This document shows positions 52,865 to 62,360 of a stretch of DNA of 64,000 nucleotides, piece after piece. A program made the position numbers and the translations under genes. The stretch is from contig NC_019701.1 of the NCBI RefSeq assembly GCF_000317065.1, positions 682,001-746,000 on the forward strand. The letters are read 5' to 3'. Within the stretch, counting starts at the first letter, position 1; each line of letters starts with the position of its first letter. The notes beneath the pieces are model-generated. The model was not told the DNA's origin, did no database searches, and saw only the letters and a list, made by a program, of their open reading frames with translations. The DNA is from Pseudanabaena sp. PCC 7367 (lineage in GTDB: Bacteria; Cyanobacteriota; Cyanobacteriia; Pseudanabaenales; Pseudanabaenaceae).

Positions 52865-53875
52865 ATGCAACAATGGCAAATTGAAGCCCAAAATGGTCAG
52901 CAATCGCTAAATCTGGTCGATGTTCCCAAGCCTGAGGTGGCAGCAGGGCAGGTGTTGTTGAGAATGAAAGCAGCAGCCCTTAATTACCGGGATTTATTGA
53001 TGGTGAAAGGGAAGTATGGCGGGGCGCAATCTCTACCGCTAGTGCCATTGTCCGATGGAGTGGGCGAAGTTATCGCAGTTGGTGCTGGCGTAGATCGAGT
53101 TCAAATGGGCGATCGGGTGGCCACAATTTTTATGCAGCGATGGATCGATGGCGGTTTCAGCAATGAAAAATCTCAATCAGCCCTGGGGGGAGCATTACCA
53201 GGGGTTTTAGCGGAATATGTAGTTTTAGATCAAGCTGGCGTAGTTAAGGTTCCGGTGCACCTGAGCGATGAAGCGGCGGCAACTTTACCCTGTGCTGCGG
53301 TAACCGCATGGCATGCCTTAGTATCAACGGGGAAAGTCAAGGCCGGTGACACAGTGTTGCTGATCGGCACTGGTGGCGTGTCGATCTTCGCGCTGCAATT
53401 CGCCAAACTGCTGGGCGCAAGGGTGATTATTACTTCCAGTAGTGATGCCAAATTAGCGAAGGCTAAGGAGCTAGGCGCAAATGAATTGATTAATTATCGC
53501 ACCAACCCCGATTGGGAGCAGCAGGTATGGGAGTTAACTAATAAAGCAGGGGTTGATCATGTGGTGGAAGTTGGCGGCGCGGGCACATTAAATAAGTCGT
53601 TGCGATCGGTACGGATGGGTGGCAGAATCAGCTTGATTGGGGTGCTTGCTGGCATCAGTGGTGAGGTGAATACGGTAGCGATCTTGTCAAAGGCGATTAC
53701 AATCCAGGGGATTTATGTGGGTAGTCGGACGATGTTTGAAGATATGAATCGGGCGATCGACTTGCATAAACTAAATCCCATTGTCGATCGGGTGTTTGGG
53801 TTTGCTCAAGCTGAAGAGGCGTTTAGTTATCTAGAAAGTGGCGGCCACTTTGGCAAGATTGCGATTCGCTTTTAG
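52865..53875 (+). CDS. NAD(P)-dependent quinone oxidoreductase (medium-chain dehydrogenase)
   Basis: Zinc-free member of the medium-chain dehydrogenase/reductase superfamily, like QOR. The N-terminal GroES-like domain (1-130) contains LNYRDLLMVKGKYGG and PLSDGVGEVIAVGAGV; the Rossmann domain has DTVLLIGTGGVSIFALQFAKLLGARVIIT (about 158-186) with GTGGVS as cofactor loop. The usual Cys/His zinc ligands of alcohol dehydrogenases are not present. 336 residues is normal. Reaction is probably reduction of a quinone or enal using NADPH. Monocistronic. Confidence 0.9.
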   Translation: MQQWQIEAQNGQQSLNLVDVPKPEVAAGQVLLRMKAAALNYRDLLMVKGKYGGAQSLPLVPLSDGVGEVIAVGAGVDRVQMGDRVATIFMQRWIDGGFSNEKSQSALGGALPGVLAEYVVLDQAGVVKVPVHLSDEAAATLPCAAVTAWHALVSTGKVKAGDTVLLIGTGGVSIFALQFAKLLGARVIITSSSDAKLAKAKELGANELINYRTNPDWEQQVWELTNKAGVDHVVEVGGAGTLNKSLRSVRMGGRISLIGVLAGISGEVNTVAILSKAITIQGIYVGSRTMFEDMNRAIDLHKLNPIVDRVFGFAQAEEAFSYLESGGHFGKIAIRF

Positions 53876-53919
53876 GTTTGCAGCAGAGTGATTTTTTGGG
53901 CGGATATCTGGCGCGATCG

Positions 53920-54726
53920 CTACGCTGGCAAATTCCTGAGCGCCTGGAGCGCAGAATGAAATCGATCCTCCACCATTGGCTCTAGCATCAGGTCTAACCA
54001 ATCGGCAAATTGTTCCGACACCTGCACATGGGAGCGAAAGTCAATTTTTAATCGCCTTTGGGGTAACTCGGCAGGCGATCGGTGGGTGAGCAGGAATAAC
54101 AACACCGAACCTAAGCCATAGAGATCGGAAGCTGGATAAACCTGGCCGCGATCCTGCTCAGGAGCCATATAGCCAAAGGTTCCCACCACCGTTGCACCAG
54201 AACTATTCGTACTCCAGAAAGCACTGCGCACCGAACCAAAATCTACTAAGTAAATCTGACCGTCCTGACGGCAGATCGCATGTTCCGGCTTAATATCACG
54301 GTGGATTACTGGCGGTGTCAGCCGATGCAAATAGACCAGAATAGCCAGAATTTGCCGAGCGATCGCCTTCACTCCAGCTTCGTCAGTGCGCCACCCCTCC
54401 ACCACCATTTGGGATAGAGATTTACCAATGGCTAACTCCTGCACAATATAAAAATAGCGATTGGTGTCGGTATCAATCTCGAAGTAGTCTATGTAATTGG
54501 GGATCGCAGGGTGTTCAAGTACGGAAAGCACCCTGGCTTCGCGCTCGAACACATCCAACTCCTTCCACTCCTTCGCCCGTCGCATTGACATTTCTTTGAT
54601 CGCTACTTGCTCACCCGTCTGTAAATCAGTTGCCGCATAGGTCTTACCTGTAGCTCCCCGTCCCAATAAGTAGCTAATTTTATAGCGCTGAGCGATCTGA
54701 GTGCCTGATTGGTGTAAAGCTTCCAT
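53920..54726 (-). CDS. serine/threonine protein kinase, catalytic Asn replaced by His
   Basis: 268-residue eukaryotic-type kinase domain with no attached sensor or repeat domain. Present: glycine loop GRGATGKTY (22-30), VAIK with Lys44, HRDIKPEH (142-149), DFG (162-164) and MAPE (187-190). The catalytic-loop position that is nearly always Asn (HRDxKxxN) is His149. The catalytic Asp144 and the DFG Asp remain, so activity is reduced or altered rather than surely lost. No membrane segment follows, so the protein is cytoplasmic. Substrates unknown. Confidence 0.9.
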   Translation of the reverse strand: MEALHQSGTQIAQRYKISYLLGRGATGKTYAATDLQTGEQVAIKEMSMRRAKEWKELDVFEREARVLSVLEHPAIPNYIDYFEIDTDTNRYFYIVQELAIGKSLSQMVVEGWRTDEAGVKAIARQILAILVYLHRLTPPVIHRDIKPEHAICRQDGQIYLVDFGSVRSAFWSTNSSGATVVGTFGYMAPEQDRGQVYPASDLYGLGSVLLFLLTHRSPAELPQRRLKIDFRSHVQVSEQFADWLDLMLEPMVEDRFHSALQALRNLPA

Positions 54727-55166
54727 TTTGGTTCAGGTTGGCGAGTAGGATGATTGCTTGCGATTGAAGATTATATGGGGAACCTGAGCGAGCGAGGTGG
54801 TTAATATTCAATATTGCGTGGCTAATATGTTTAGCAACTCTTGATTCAAAGCGGCATAACCCTGTTTATTTAAGTGTAATTCATCCGCTTCATATTCTGG
54901 CTGTATTTGCCCCTGTTGATCAGCCAGGATTGTAAACGCATCAAATAAAACCCACATTTCGCGCTTTGCTTTAGAAATCAAATAATTAAATAGACGAAAT
55001 TATTCTGGAAACCCTATTGCAAGGTAGCTTGGTCAATTTCATGGGTTCTAATCTTACAGAGGAACGTTTGCTGATCCTGAATTTCCTTGCTGCTCCCTGT
55101 CAGAAATATTATCTACTTTGCTGACCTAACCGCGAAATGTAGGTTTAACCAATTGAATCCTAGTTT
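54727..55166. other. spacer with a hydrolase remnant
   Basis: 440 bases between the kinase start and the sbcD stop. The middle (54808-54999) is a remnant of a GDSL-type hydrolase, listed separately. No other gene is visible. Confidence 0.6.
54808..54999 (-). pseudogene. C-terminal remnant of a SGNH/GDSL hydrolase
   Basis: Read on the minus strand, the frame ends with MWVLFDAFTILADQQ, then PEYEADELHLNKQGYAAL and a TGA at 54808. The D-x-L-H-L-N-x-x-G-Y motif holds the catalytic Asp and His of SGNH hydrolases. Upstream in this frame there is a stop at 55000-55002, and the GDS nucleophile region is absent. So about 65 residues of a protein that normally has 200 or more remain; the gene is dead here. 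Confidence 0.7.
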
Positions 55167-56759
55167 CTAGTTAAACATGGTTAATTGCTGAGCTTGATGA
55201 TTAGGTGGTTTAGCCGATCGCTTGCGTTTCTTTTTTGCTTTTTGGGGCTGAAGTTGTTTAGGCGCTTGTTTACTGGTTGGTTTACTTTTCTCTGGATCAG
55301 AAACATCAGCACTTGGAACCACTAGTTTTAGATGCGCCTGTCGATCGCCACCAGGCTCTAGCTCAATTATTTCAACCGTTTGAGTCATTCCCTGGCTAGT
55401 TACAGCCGCAGGATTAGGTAATGCCTTTTCATCAGCCGAACCATATTCCAGCGCGATCGGTTCAGTAAGTTTAGTAGTAGGTTTTGATTCAACAATTTTT
55501 GAGTTCTCGTTTGTCTCAGTCTGTTCAATTGAATCACTACTAATTCCCAGCAATGCCCTTGTCGCGCCAAGCATTTCAGCTTTGAGGTTAGCTAAATCAG
55601 CACGAGTATCCAGATATGCAGTCAACGCCGCGATCGGATCGAGCACTTCGGTAATCTGTAAATTTGGCAATCGCGCCCGACTTGCTTGGCTAACCACATC
55701 CGGGGCGATCGTATGGGTGTGGGCAGTTTCTAGCGCCTCGTGTAGTTCCGCTTCATTAATTTGGCTGAGCTGTGCCGCTTGCAAGCGATAGATCAGCCTT
55801 ACGATCGCATTGTTGATCTCACCCTGGGCGATCGCCTTCAGGATTACTGCCTGCGGATCGGCCTCCTTAGTCACATCTAGCCGGATCGTCAGGAACGATC
55901 GCGTCGGCAAGGCGCAAAACTCAAACTTAGTCTCGAACTTGGCTTGTTTTTTTGAGATCTCTAACCAGCAATAGCCTTTTTCTTCTTTCTCTTCGCCGAA
56001 ATCTACCCGCTCAATGCTACCGGGATAGACCACCAGGGGATTTTTTGCCAAAACTTGATGACGATGCACATGCCCCAAGGCCACATAATCAAGCTCAGTT
56101 CGATGTAGCAAAGACAACGGCACCGTGAAACCTTTACCAGCCGCTAAGAATCTTTCTGCCCCATAGGCAGCCTTATCCACCATCGCATGGGCTAGCAGAA
56201 TAGTGGGTAAATTGGGATTGAGTTGGCGAATTTCTGATTCCAGGATAACCGCCAATCGATCGAGCAGGAGCCTATCTACAGCGGCGATCGACATGCCTTC
56301 CGTTTCCTGGCGGGTCAGCAGGGCAGATCGATTCAGCCAGGGCAAAGTAATAACTTGAATCTTGCCAGCGGCAGTGACGATTAAATGGGTTTCCAGGCGA
56401 TCGCCCACCGTAAACCCCGGCACGGCCAAACTACGGTAGATCGCCAGGCTTGCTCCCCCTTGCCCTTGGGTATGTTGATCGTGATTGCCCACCAGCAACA
56501 CGGCGGGAATCTGCACATCAGCGAGGCGGCGGAATTGACGGGCGAAGGCTTGCTGTACATAGGGGGGCGGCGTAGCATCAGGAAAGGCATCGCCACCAAA
56601 CAGAACCAGATCGGCGGGTGCTTGGACAGCGCGATCGATGCAGCGGGTCAACGCGGCGAGGAAGTCTTCGAATCTGGTATTTAATCCGGTTTTGGGGTTA
56701 ATTTTGCCGTGGGTGGTGCTGCCCAGGTGAATATCGGAGAGGTGCAGAACTTTAATCAT
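55167..56759 (-). CDS. sbcD: SbcD/Mre11-type DNA repair nuclease
   Basis: Calcineurin-like phosphoesterase, nuclease subunit of SbcCD, which processes DNA hairpins and protein-blocked ends. Metal motifs are in order: HLSDIHLG, FGGDAF, GNHDQH, LAHAMV and LGHVHRHQ. A capping domain follows (about 290-410). Residues 410-530 are an extended Ser/Lys/Pro/Gln-rich tail ending in a basic KPKAKKKRKRS-like patch, not found in E. coli SbcD. The ATPase partner sbcC is not adjacent here; it must lie elsewhere. The minus-strand neighbour upstream is the eight-module protein. Confidence 0.92.
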   Translation of the reverse strand: MIKVLHLSDIHLGSTTHGKINPKTGLNTRFEDFLAALTRCIDRAVQAPADLVLFGGDAFPDATPPPYVQQAFARQFRRLADVQIPAVLLVGNHDQHTQGQGGASLAIYRSLAVPGFTVGDRLETHLIVTAAGKIQVITLPWLNRSALLTRQETEGMSIAAVDRLLLDRLAVILESEIRQLNPNLPTILLAHAMVDKAAYGAERFLAAGKGFTVPLSLLHRTELDYVALGHVHRHQVLAKNPLVVYPGSIERVDFGEEKEEKGYCWLEISKKQAKFETKFEFCALPTRSFLTIRLDVTKEADPQAVILKAIAQGEINNAIVRLIYRLQAAQLSQINEAELHEALETAHTHTIAPDVVSQASRARLPNLQITEVLDPIAALTAYLDTRADLANLKAEMLGATRALLGISSDSIEQTETNENSKIVESKPTTKLTEPIALEYGSADEKALPNPAAVTSQGMTQTVEIIELEPGGDRQAHLKLVVPSADVSDPEKSKPTSKQAPKQLQPQKAKKKRKRSAKPPNHQAQQLTMFN

Positions 56760-56865
56760 GCGATGCCCTGCTATGATTTCTGTACTCTCAATATATATTA
56801 TTTTTGCGGTTTTATGCTATTTTTTGGCTCATTTAGGAATATCAGCTCCTAGATCATCACGATTA

Positions 56866-59800
56866 CTACCATATTTCAGGCCATTGAAAATCATTCCTAG
56901 AACTAGCTTTTTTAATTGCTGCTAGTTCAGTTTTGAATTCTCTTCTTAGCTGTAAGAAAGCACTCGTCTCTTCCGTTGTAACCTTATCTAATAAGCCTGC
57001 TGAGATTATTTCGTTCAGTTTGTCCAGGCATCGATCCAAGGTCATTGCAAATTGCGCACGAGTTATATCTTGGTTTTCACGTTCAGCAAAAGATATACAG
57101 CCGATGCGCTTTGATAATCTTGTCATGATGGGATAAACCCATGCAGGCGTAGGTAATCTAGTGCTTTGTTCAATAGTACTTTTAGCTAGTTCAACATCGT
57201 TATAGTGAAGATTACCCCAACCCTCCAATTTCCATAAAGCTAAGATATCTTCTCTGGGTAGTTCGTCTTTGCCTAAATCGATCCTTTCATATATCTCTTT
57301 CAGACAATCTCTTACCCCAAGGGAAAACTCATAGCGACTCAGTGCCTGTAACTTATGTCGATCGCTATCAGTTCGTTTCAATTCCTCGCACCCATATCGT
57401 TTGCCGAGATCAAGAAGAGACTTGTAAATTGCATCATTAGGGGCAACGCTATAGCCATCAATGTAGCCTGAAGGTTTGATAATCTCCCCATCTGCCAGGT
57501 TATCATCGTCAGAGTAAAAGTTCGCTCTTAAAGGTGAAGGTAAGGCTTCTAGACCAGAAAGACCAGCTATATCTGCGGCAAATTCTTCCTGTAATCGTGC
57601 CAGCGCTGCCAAGTCTTCTTTGGCGATTGTGTCCACGAGACCAGATGAAATTATTTCGTTGATCTTATCCAAACAAGCATTAAGTCCAGCGGCAAATTCA
57701 CGTCGAGAAATAACTACATCTTTCTCAGGTTCACCTTTATACTCTTGAATACATTCGTACTTCTCAATAAGCTTGACTAGTGCTTTATATTCCCAATCGC
57801 TTGTTTTTATAGATCTAAATACAAAAAATTCAGAACCAAAACGATTGTAAAGCTTCCAGCCTAAATCAGAATCTTCCTTAGAAACTTGGATTCGCCCATC
57901 ATCATGAATTCGCAGTGTAGTAACTATAGATGAATCATCGGATGAGCTTACCGTTGAGAGGCTTCGGGCGATCGGTAAACGGCTAATCCTCTTTAAACAA
58001 GGGCTTAACTTTGCGATAAACTCATCACGCGGTATGGGCAAAGAGCTGTATTTAGGGTCAAGTGGAACACAACCATATTTGTGGGCTAGTCTTTCTAAAT
58101 CCACACGAGCCCAATACGTTGGGTTAACAACCTCCCCATCTGCATCGCCATTTCCTTCTTCAATTTGTGCTAAAGGTTGATGCTCTTGATCGCTATTGCT
58201 AATTGCTAGCTTAGGCGATCGTAAACTCAGAACAATAGGCGAATAATGGCTATAAGGATCTGCGCCAATTGGATAGAGAACAGCTCTTCTAGAGGCAAGC
58301 TCAGCAGCGAATCTCTCTTGTAATCTTTGCATGGAAGACAAATCTTGCTTGGAGAATCTTTCAGCAAGGCCAGACGAAATAACTTCACTAAGATAGTCTA
58401 GACAGACTTCCAAAACCCAAGAAAAATCCAAGCGATTTATAGTAGATCGATCCAGATCAAATGGATAATTAGCGATGCATCCGTGTTTTTTGATGACTTG
58501 CTCGATCGCCATAAAGTCTTCTGCCTTAGCAGGCCAATCGTTGATGTCTGTGGGGTCTGATGCAATGCTGTCTCTAGTAGAAGATCGGGAGTCATAATCC
58601 GGTGCGCCTGACAAAGCAAGAATAGCTCTATCAGCAAATTTGGTAGTTGGGGCAAACTGTAGTGCTTCTAGTCGAGCAGTTGCAGCTTCTAAGGAATCAA
58701 CTCGACCACGCAAAGTAGCCAATTCAGCAGCATATTCTTCCTGCAATCGCTGCAAAACCACCAGTTCCCCTCTCGATATCTCATCTGCCCCATTAGCACT
58801 AATGATTTCATTCACCACATCCAAACAGTTGCTTAGGCTCTGGGCAAACTCATTTCTGGTTATTCCTTGCTTTTGAAGCAGGTATTGCCCAATGCAATTG
58901 CGTATCTCTCCCAGTGCAATCAGGTCGTGGATATCCTGAGCAGTAGGATTAGTATTACTACTTCTGTGATTGAGAGAGTCAATTGGCGATCTCCTCCGTG
59001 TCCGTGGTCTTCTACGTAGAGCAGAATGACGCGCTGCCGAATAATCGATCCGTTTTTGCATCACCGCTAATTCAGAGGCAAATTGTACCTGAAGCTTGCG
59101 TAAGGCAGATAAATCATTGGCTGAAACTTTTTCCGTTTGCTGCTGCGTAATATCATCGATCAGGATTTCTTCAATATTATTGACACAGATATACAGCTTA
59201 CGTGTAAATTCATAGAGGGTCATTTTCCCGATTGGGAAGTTAGGGCTATGACCTTTGGTAACGCATCGATATCGTTTTTCCAGCGATGCTAAAGTAGTCA
59301 TCTCCCAATCATCAGGTTGAAGAGTTTTTTGAAAGAAATCACTTTCGGGGCTAATTGCTTCTGGTGGCTCTGGCAACTCAAACTCAGGGCTATTCGCAAC
59401 CTCGATCGACTCTGCGACAGAAAATTGTTGTAATTCAAGTTGGGCGTTTTTTGTCTTAGCCTGTCGGCCACGAATATCCTCCAACTCAGAGGCAAACTCC
59501 TCCTCCAGCCGCCGTATATTTTCCAAGTCCTGCTCAGAAACCTGATTCGGTCTAGAATTGAGAATTAAATTCACCCGATCGATACATTGATCCAGCACAG
59601 CGGCAAAGTCGTAGCGGTTAATCTTGATCCGCCCAAACCTAGACGTATCATCATGCCCAGGAATGCAATCGTGGCGATCGGCCAAGGCAAACAAAGCCGA
59701 AAATTCCCAGCCATTGGGTTGTATATAAATACTCTCTGGCGAGGTGTTTTGGGCAATTTCTGCGTCTGAAGATGTAAAGACATCAGCATCTCTAACCTCG

Positions 59801-59901
59801 ATCGACTCCGCAACTACTCCCGACGCATTGCCAACAAATAAAACGATCGCCACCGCCACCGATCGCCAAATGAAGCGATCGCCAGATCTAAACCTGCCCA
59901 T
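56866..59901 (-). CDS. secreted protein with eight repeated two-cysteine (porin N-terminus-like) modules
   Basis: 1011 residues with a Sec signal peptide (hydrophobic 14-29, cleavage likely after VVA31). The rest is eight divergent copies of one module of 75-120 residues: a Tyr/His-x-Cys-(I/V/E) start, a YEF- or REF-type helix, a second Cys-(L/I/V)-(D/K/N), an NEII helix, and a coiled coil of the L-x-x-L-x-x-EF(A)-x-E(L) type. Cys pairs: 79/106, 213/239, 336/359, 475/500, 611/635, 717/743, 838/866, 935/958, with no other Cys. The pattern matches the SLH-plus-coiled-coil N-terminus of cyanobacterial iron-uptake-type porins, but no barrel follows. Modules 5 and 7 are the most degenerate. Envelope linking or scaffolding is inferred. 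Confidence 0.85.
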   Translation of the reverse strand: MGRFRSGDRFIWRSVAVAIVLFVGNASGVVAESIEVRDADVFTSSDAEIAQNTSPESIYIQPNGWEFSALFALADRHDCIPGHDDTSRFGRIKINRYDFAAVLDQCIDRVNLILNSRPNQVSEQDLENIRRLEEEFASELEDIRGRQAKTKNAQLELQQFSVAESIEVANSPEFELPEPPEAISPESDFFQKTLQPDDWEMTTLASLEKRYRCVTKGHSPNFPIGKMTLYEFTRKLYICVNNIEEILIDDITQQQTEKVSANDLSALRKLQVQFASELAVMQKRIDYSAARHSALRRRPRTRRRSPIDSLNHRSSNTNPTAQDIHDLIALGEIRNCIGQYLLQKQGITRNEFAQSLSNCLDVVNEIISANGADEISRGELVVLQRLQEEYAAELATLRGRVDSLEAATARLEALQFAPTTKFADRAILALSGAPDYDSRSSTRDSIASDPTDINDWPAKAEDFMAIEQVIKKHGCIANYPFDLDRSTINRLDFSWVLEVCLDYLSEVISSGLAERFSKQDLSSMQRLQERFAAELASRRAVLYPIGADPYSHYSPIVLSLRSPKLAISNSDQEHQPLAQIEEGNGDADGEVVNPTYWARVDLERLAHKYGCVPLDPKYSSLPIPRDEFIAKLSPCLKRISRLPIARSLSTVSSSDDSSIVTTLRIHDDGRIQVSKEDSDLGWKLYNRFGSEFFVFRSIKTSDWEYKALVKLIEKYECIQEYKGEPEKDVVISRREFAAGLNACLDKINEIISSGLVDTIAKEDLAALARLQEEFAADIAGLSGLEALPSPLRANFYSDDDNLADGEIIKPSGYIDGYSVAPNDAIYKSLLDLGKRYGCEELKRTDSDRHKLQALSRYEFSLGVRDCLKEIYERIDLGKDELPREDILALWKLEGWGNLHYNDVELAKSTIEQSTRLPTPAWVYPIMTRLSKRIGCISFAERENQDITRAQFAMTLDRCLDKLNEIISAGLLDKVTTEETSAFLQLRREFKTELAAIKKASSRNDFQWPEIW

Positions 59902-60118
59902 AACTTTTCCTCACGCACCACACCAGAAAATCTAATGCGACTAATCTAGCACATCAAATTGCGGAAAAATGCAGGCAGGGGTTAATTTTTGGGAAACTTT
60001 GTTGCTAATTATTAACAATCAAAAAAAGTGATTGCTAACCTGTGTGGAGATATAGCTAGAGTATAGCCTTCACAGATTAGGGCAATCGATCGAATAAAAA
60101 TATTAGATTTAACATCAA

Positions 60119-60190
<72 letters not shown>

Positions 60191-60405
60191 TCATTTCAGC
60201 GTTTTTAATAGTACCGCATCTACGGGCTAATCACAAACAAATTCGCCAAAAAAATTCTATATCTATCCACAGTTATAGATTAGCTTTCCGATCGCCCTGC
60301 ACTCATCAATAGTAACTAGTGAATAGCAAAGCTAAGGCGATCGCATTAGGAGCAAAATAACGATCGCTCAAATTAAACATCATCAACAGGGCAGAGAGAA
60401 ATTAG

Positions 60406-60663
60406 CTAGAACATCTCCACACTAGAAGAGAAGACCGGTTCCACGTGGATCGCCGAGACCCGCTTAGGGCGCACAAACAAAATTTCATGCTCCTGCTTCA
60501 TTGGCATCGATACCAAATCATCATCATCGGACTTGGGCTTAATCTTGCTGGCGTACCAGCTTTTCACCTCTTCGATCGTATTGAAGCGAATATCCACCAC
60601 ATGGTTACCTTCAACCATCAGGTGGACTAGATACTCATTGGGCTTTCTGGGTTCTCTTGGCAT
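60406..60663 (-). CDS. conserved small cyanobacterial protein
   Basis: 85 residues, no name recognised. Starts MPREPRKPNEYLVHLM, with an EEVKSWYASKIKPKSDDDDLV acidic middle and a beta-rich VRPKRVSAIHVEPVF end. It resembles short proteins seen in many cyanobacterial genomes without known function. No signal or membrane segment. Followed by 215 bases to the tRNA-Asn. Confidence 0.75.
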   Translation of the reverse strand: MPREPRKPNEYLVHLMVEGNHVVDIRFNTIEEVKSWYASKIKPKSDDDDLVSMPMKQEHEILFVRPKRVSAIHVEPVFSSSVEMF

Positions 60664-60880
60664 ATTGGCTATTGCTACTCGGTTAGCTAAGTTAGGTTAT
60701 GTTTGCAGCTAATTTAGGCTCAATTACCGCAAATATCAATATCTAAATCAAATCGATCGCCATAATTTAGTCAAACTTTAAATTGCTGCTAAACATTTTA
60801 AGATGACTAATCCAGCTTAGTTGCTAAAGTAGAATTAATAATTTGGACTGATTTTAACGTAATTTAGATTATGCCCAATT

Positions 60881-61696
60881 ATGTCTAGTAAGCAAGCTTT
60901 AGCGATCGCAATCGGCAATACTCACCTCAAGGCTGCGATCGGCAATATATTTGATCCTGATTTGGATCAGGCGACTAGTCGCTATCAAAAAATCACTACA
61001 TATACAGTCAGGCATGACGAAATCGAAGGATTTGCCAGGGAACTCGATCCAGCGCTGAAGTTCAAAAATTTTGAGAAAATTGCGATCGCCTCCGTAGTAC
61101 CTCACTTAAGTACACCCTGGCATGGGCTGGTCCAGACCCAAGTTATTACTTCAACCCAAATCCCGATCGCCAATCTCTATGAAACCATCGGGGTCGATCG
61201 TGCCCTAGTTGCTCTGGGGGCAGGCGCAAAGTATGGCTATCCAGTTCTAGTAATTGATGCTGGCACGGCGATTACAATCACAGGCATTGACGAGCATCCA
61301 GCCTTAGTCGGTGGTGCAATTTTGCCAGGTATATATGCACAATTTCAGAGTTTGCATCAAGCCACAGCAGCTTTACCAGAAGTTCCGATCGAGATACCGA
61401 TCCACTCTACTGAACCAGGACAGGCGAAATCCCCAGGGCAGCAGCAAGAAATCAAACCCGATACGCCAGAAAGATGGGCAACCGATACGGTCGGCGCGAT
61501 CAAAAGCGGGGTATGGCATACGATCGCGGCGGGGATATATTCATTTATCCAGGATTGGTGCGATCGCTATCCTGGTAGTGGCATTGTGTTTACTGGCGGC
61601 GATGGCAAAAAATTGCAACAGTATTTAAACCTGGGTAAATATGACTCAGGGCTAATTTTTGATGGTATTACTAGGTTCTGGGATGCCAGGAATTGA
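60881..61696 (+). CDS. coaX: type III pantothenate kinase
   Basis: First step of coenzyme A synthesis, phosphorylating pantothenate with ATP. Family motifs: ALAIAIGNTHLKAAI (5-19) at the phosphate loop, IGVDRALVALGA, VIDAGTAITI and GGAILPG. 271 residues, normal for CoaX, the form used by most cyanobacteria, which lack CoaA. A roughly 20-residue insert with SPGQQQEIKPD (around 185-205) is extra. Start ATG follows an AT-rich leader. No coa neighbour. Confidence 0.95.
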   Translation: MSSKQALAIAIGNTHLKAAIGNIFDPDLDQATSRYQKITTYTVRHDEIEGFARELDPALKFKNFEKIAIASVVPHLSTPWHGLVQTQVITSTQIPIANLYETIGVDRALVALGAGAKYGYPVLVIDAGTAITITGIDEHPALVGGAILPGIYAQFQSLHQATAALPEVPIEIPIHSTEPGQAKSPGQQQEIKPDTPERWATDTVGAIKSGVWHTIAAGIYSFIQDWCDRYPGSGIVFTGGDGKKLQQYLNLGKYDSGLIFDGITRFWDARN

Positions 61697-61934
61697 GTTA
61701 TTAAAATCTACGGATCTTTGCAGATAGCTGATCTGGTTTTAGCCAATCTAATTAAATCTAGATCATATGGATACAAACGGCAAACTAGCCTGACAGCTTA
61801 CTTAAAGAGCATCAGACTAGTAATTCACTATCTAATTTTTAGGGGAACGGATATGTAATATTTGTTTTGGCAGAGCTGTTTGGTTTTAACTTGATTTCAA
61901 TACATTCAACAAGACAACTCAACAAAATAACGAT

Positions 61935-62360
61935 TTAGGCAACCGCTACCACCGATCGGCCTTGGCGCGTGGAGTTAACATATGCAATGAACTCATCTTG
62001 GCTACCAAAGACTGCAAACCTTTGATCTATTTTGGTTAGCTCAAGCACCAATCGCACGGAATTGTTTACACAACATAGAGATAGACTACTACCTGCTTTA
62101 TTGGCGTTGTGAAGTGCTGTTATCAAAACACTCAGGCCAGCGCTATCAAGAGACTCAACATCTTGGAAATCTAATAACAGGTTGGGAGATACGTCATCAC
62201 CAGCTAACGAATTTGCGGCGGTATAGGATTCAATCTGGCTGAACAATTCTGTTGCGCTTTGATTATCAAAGCTGCTGTCACTTAAACGAATGACCACTGC
62301 CTGACCACCATTGGAAATCGACTTAAATGATTTCTTAGCGGATTGTGTTTTAGTTTTCAT
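61935..62360 (-). CDS. STAS-domain anti-sigma-factor-antagonist-like protein
   Basis: 141-residue regulator of the SpoIIAA/RsbV type. I start at ATG 62360 (MKTKTQSAKK); the longer frame would begin at a TTG. The STAS core runs about 20-125 with LLLDFQDVESLDSAGLSVLITALHNAN, where Ser in DSAGL (near 96) is the usual site phosphorylated by the matching anti-sigma kinase. No rsbW/rsbU-type gene is adjacent, so partner unknown. Typical of cyanobacterial partner-switching regulators. Confidence 0.88.
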   Translation of the reverse strand: MKTKTQSAKKSFKSISNGGQAVVIRLSDSSFDNQSATELFSQIESYTAANSLAGDDVSPNLLLDFQDVESLDSAGLSVLITALHNANKAGSSLSLCCVNNSVRLVLELTKIDQRFAVFGSQDEFIAYVNSTRQGRSVVAVA

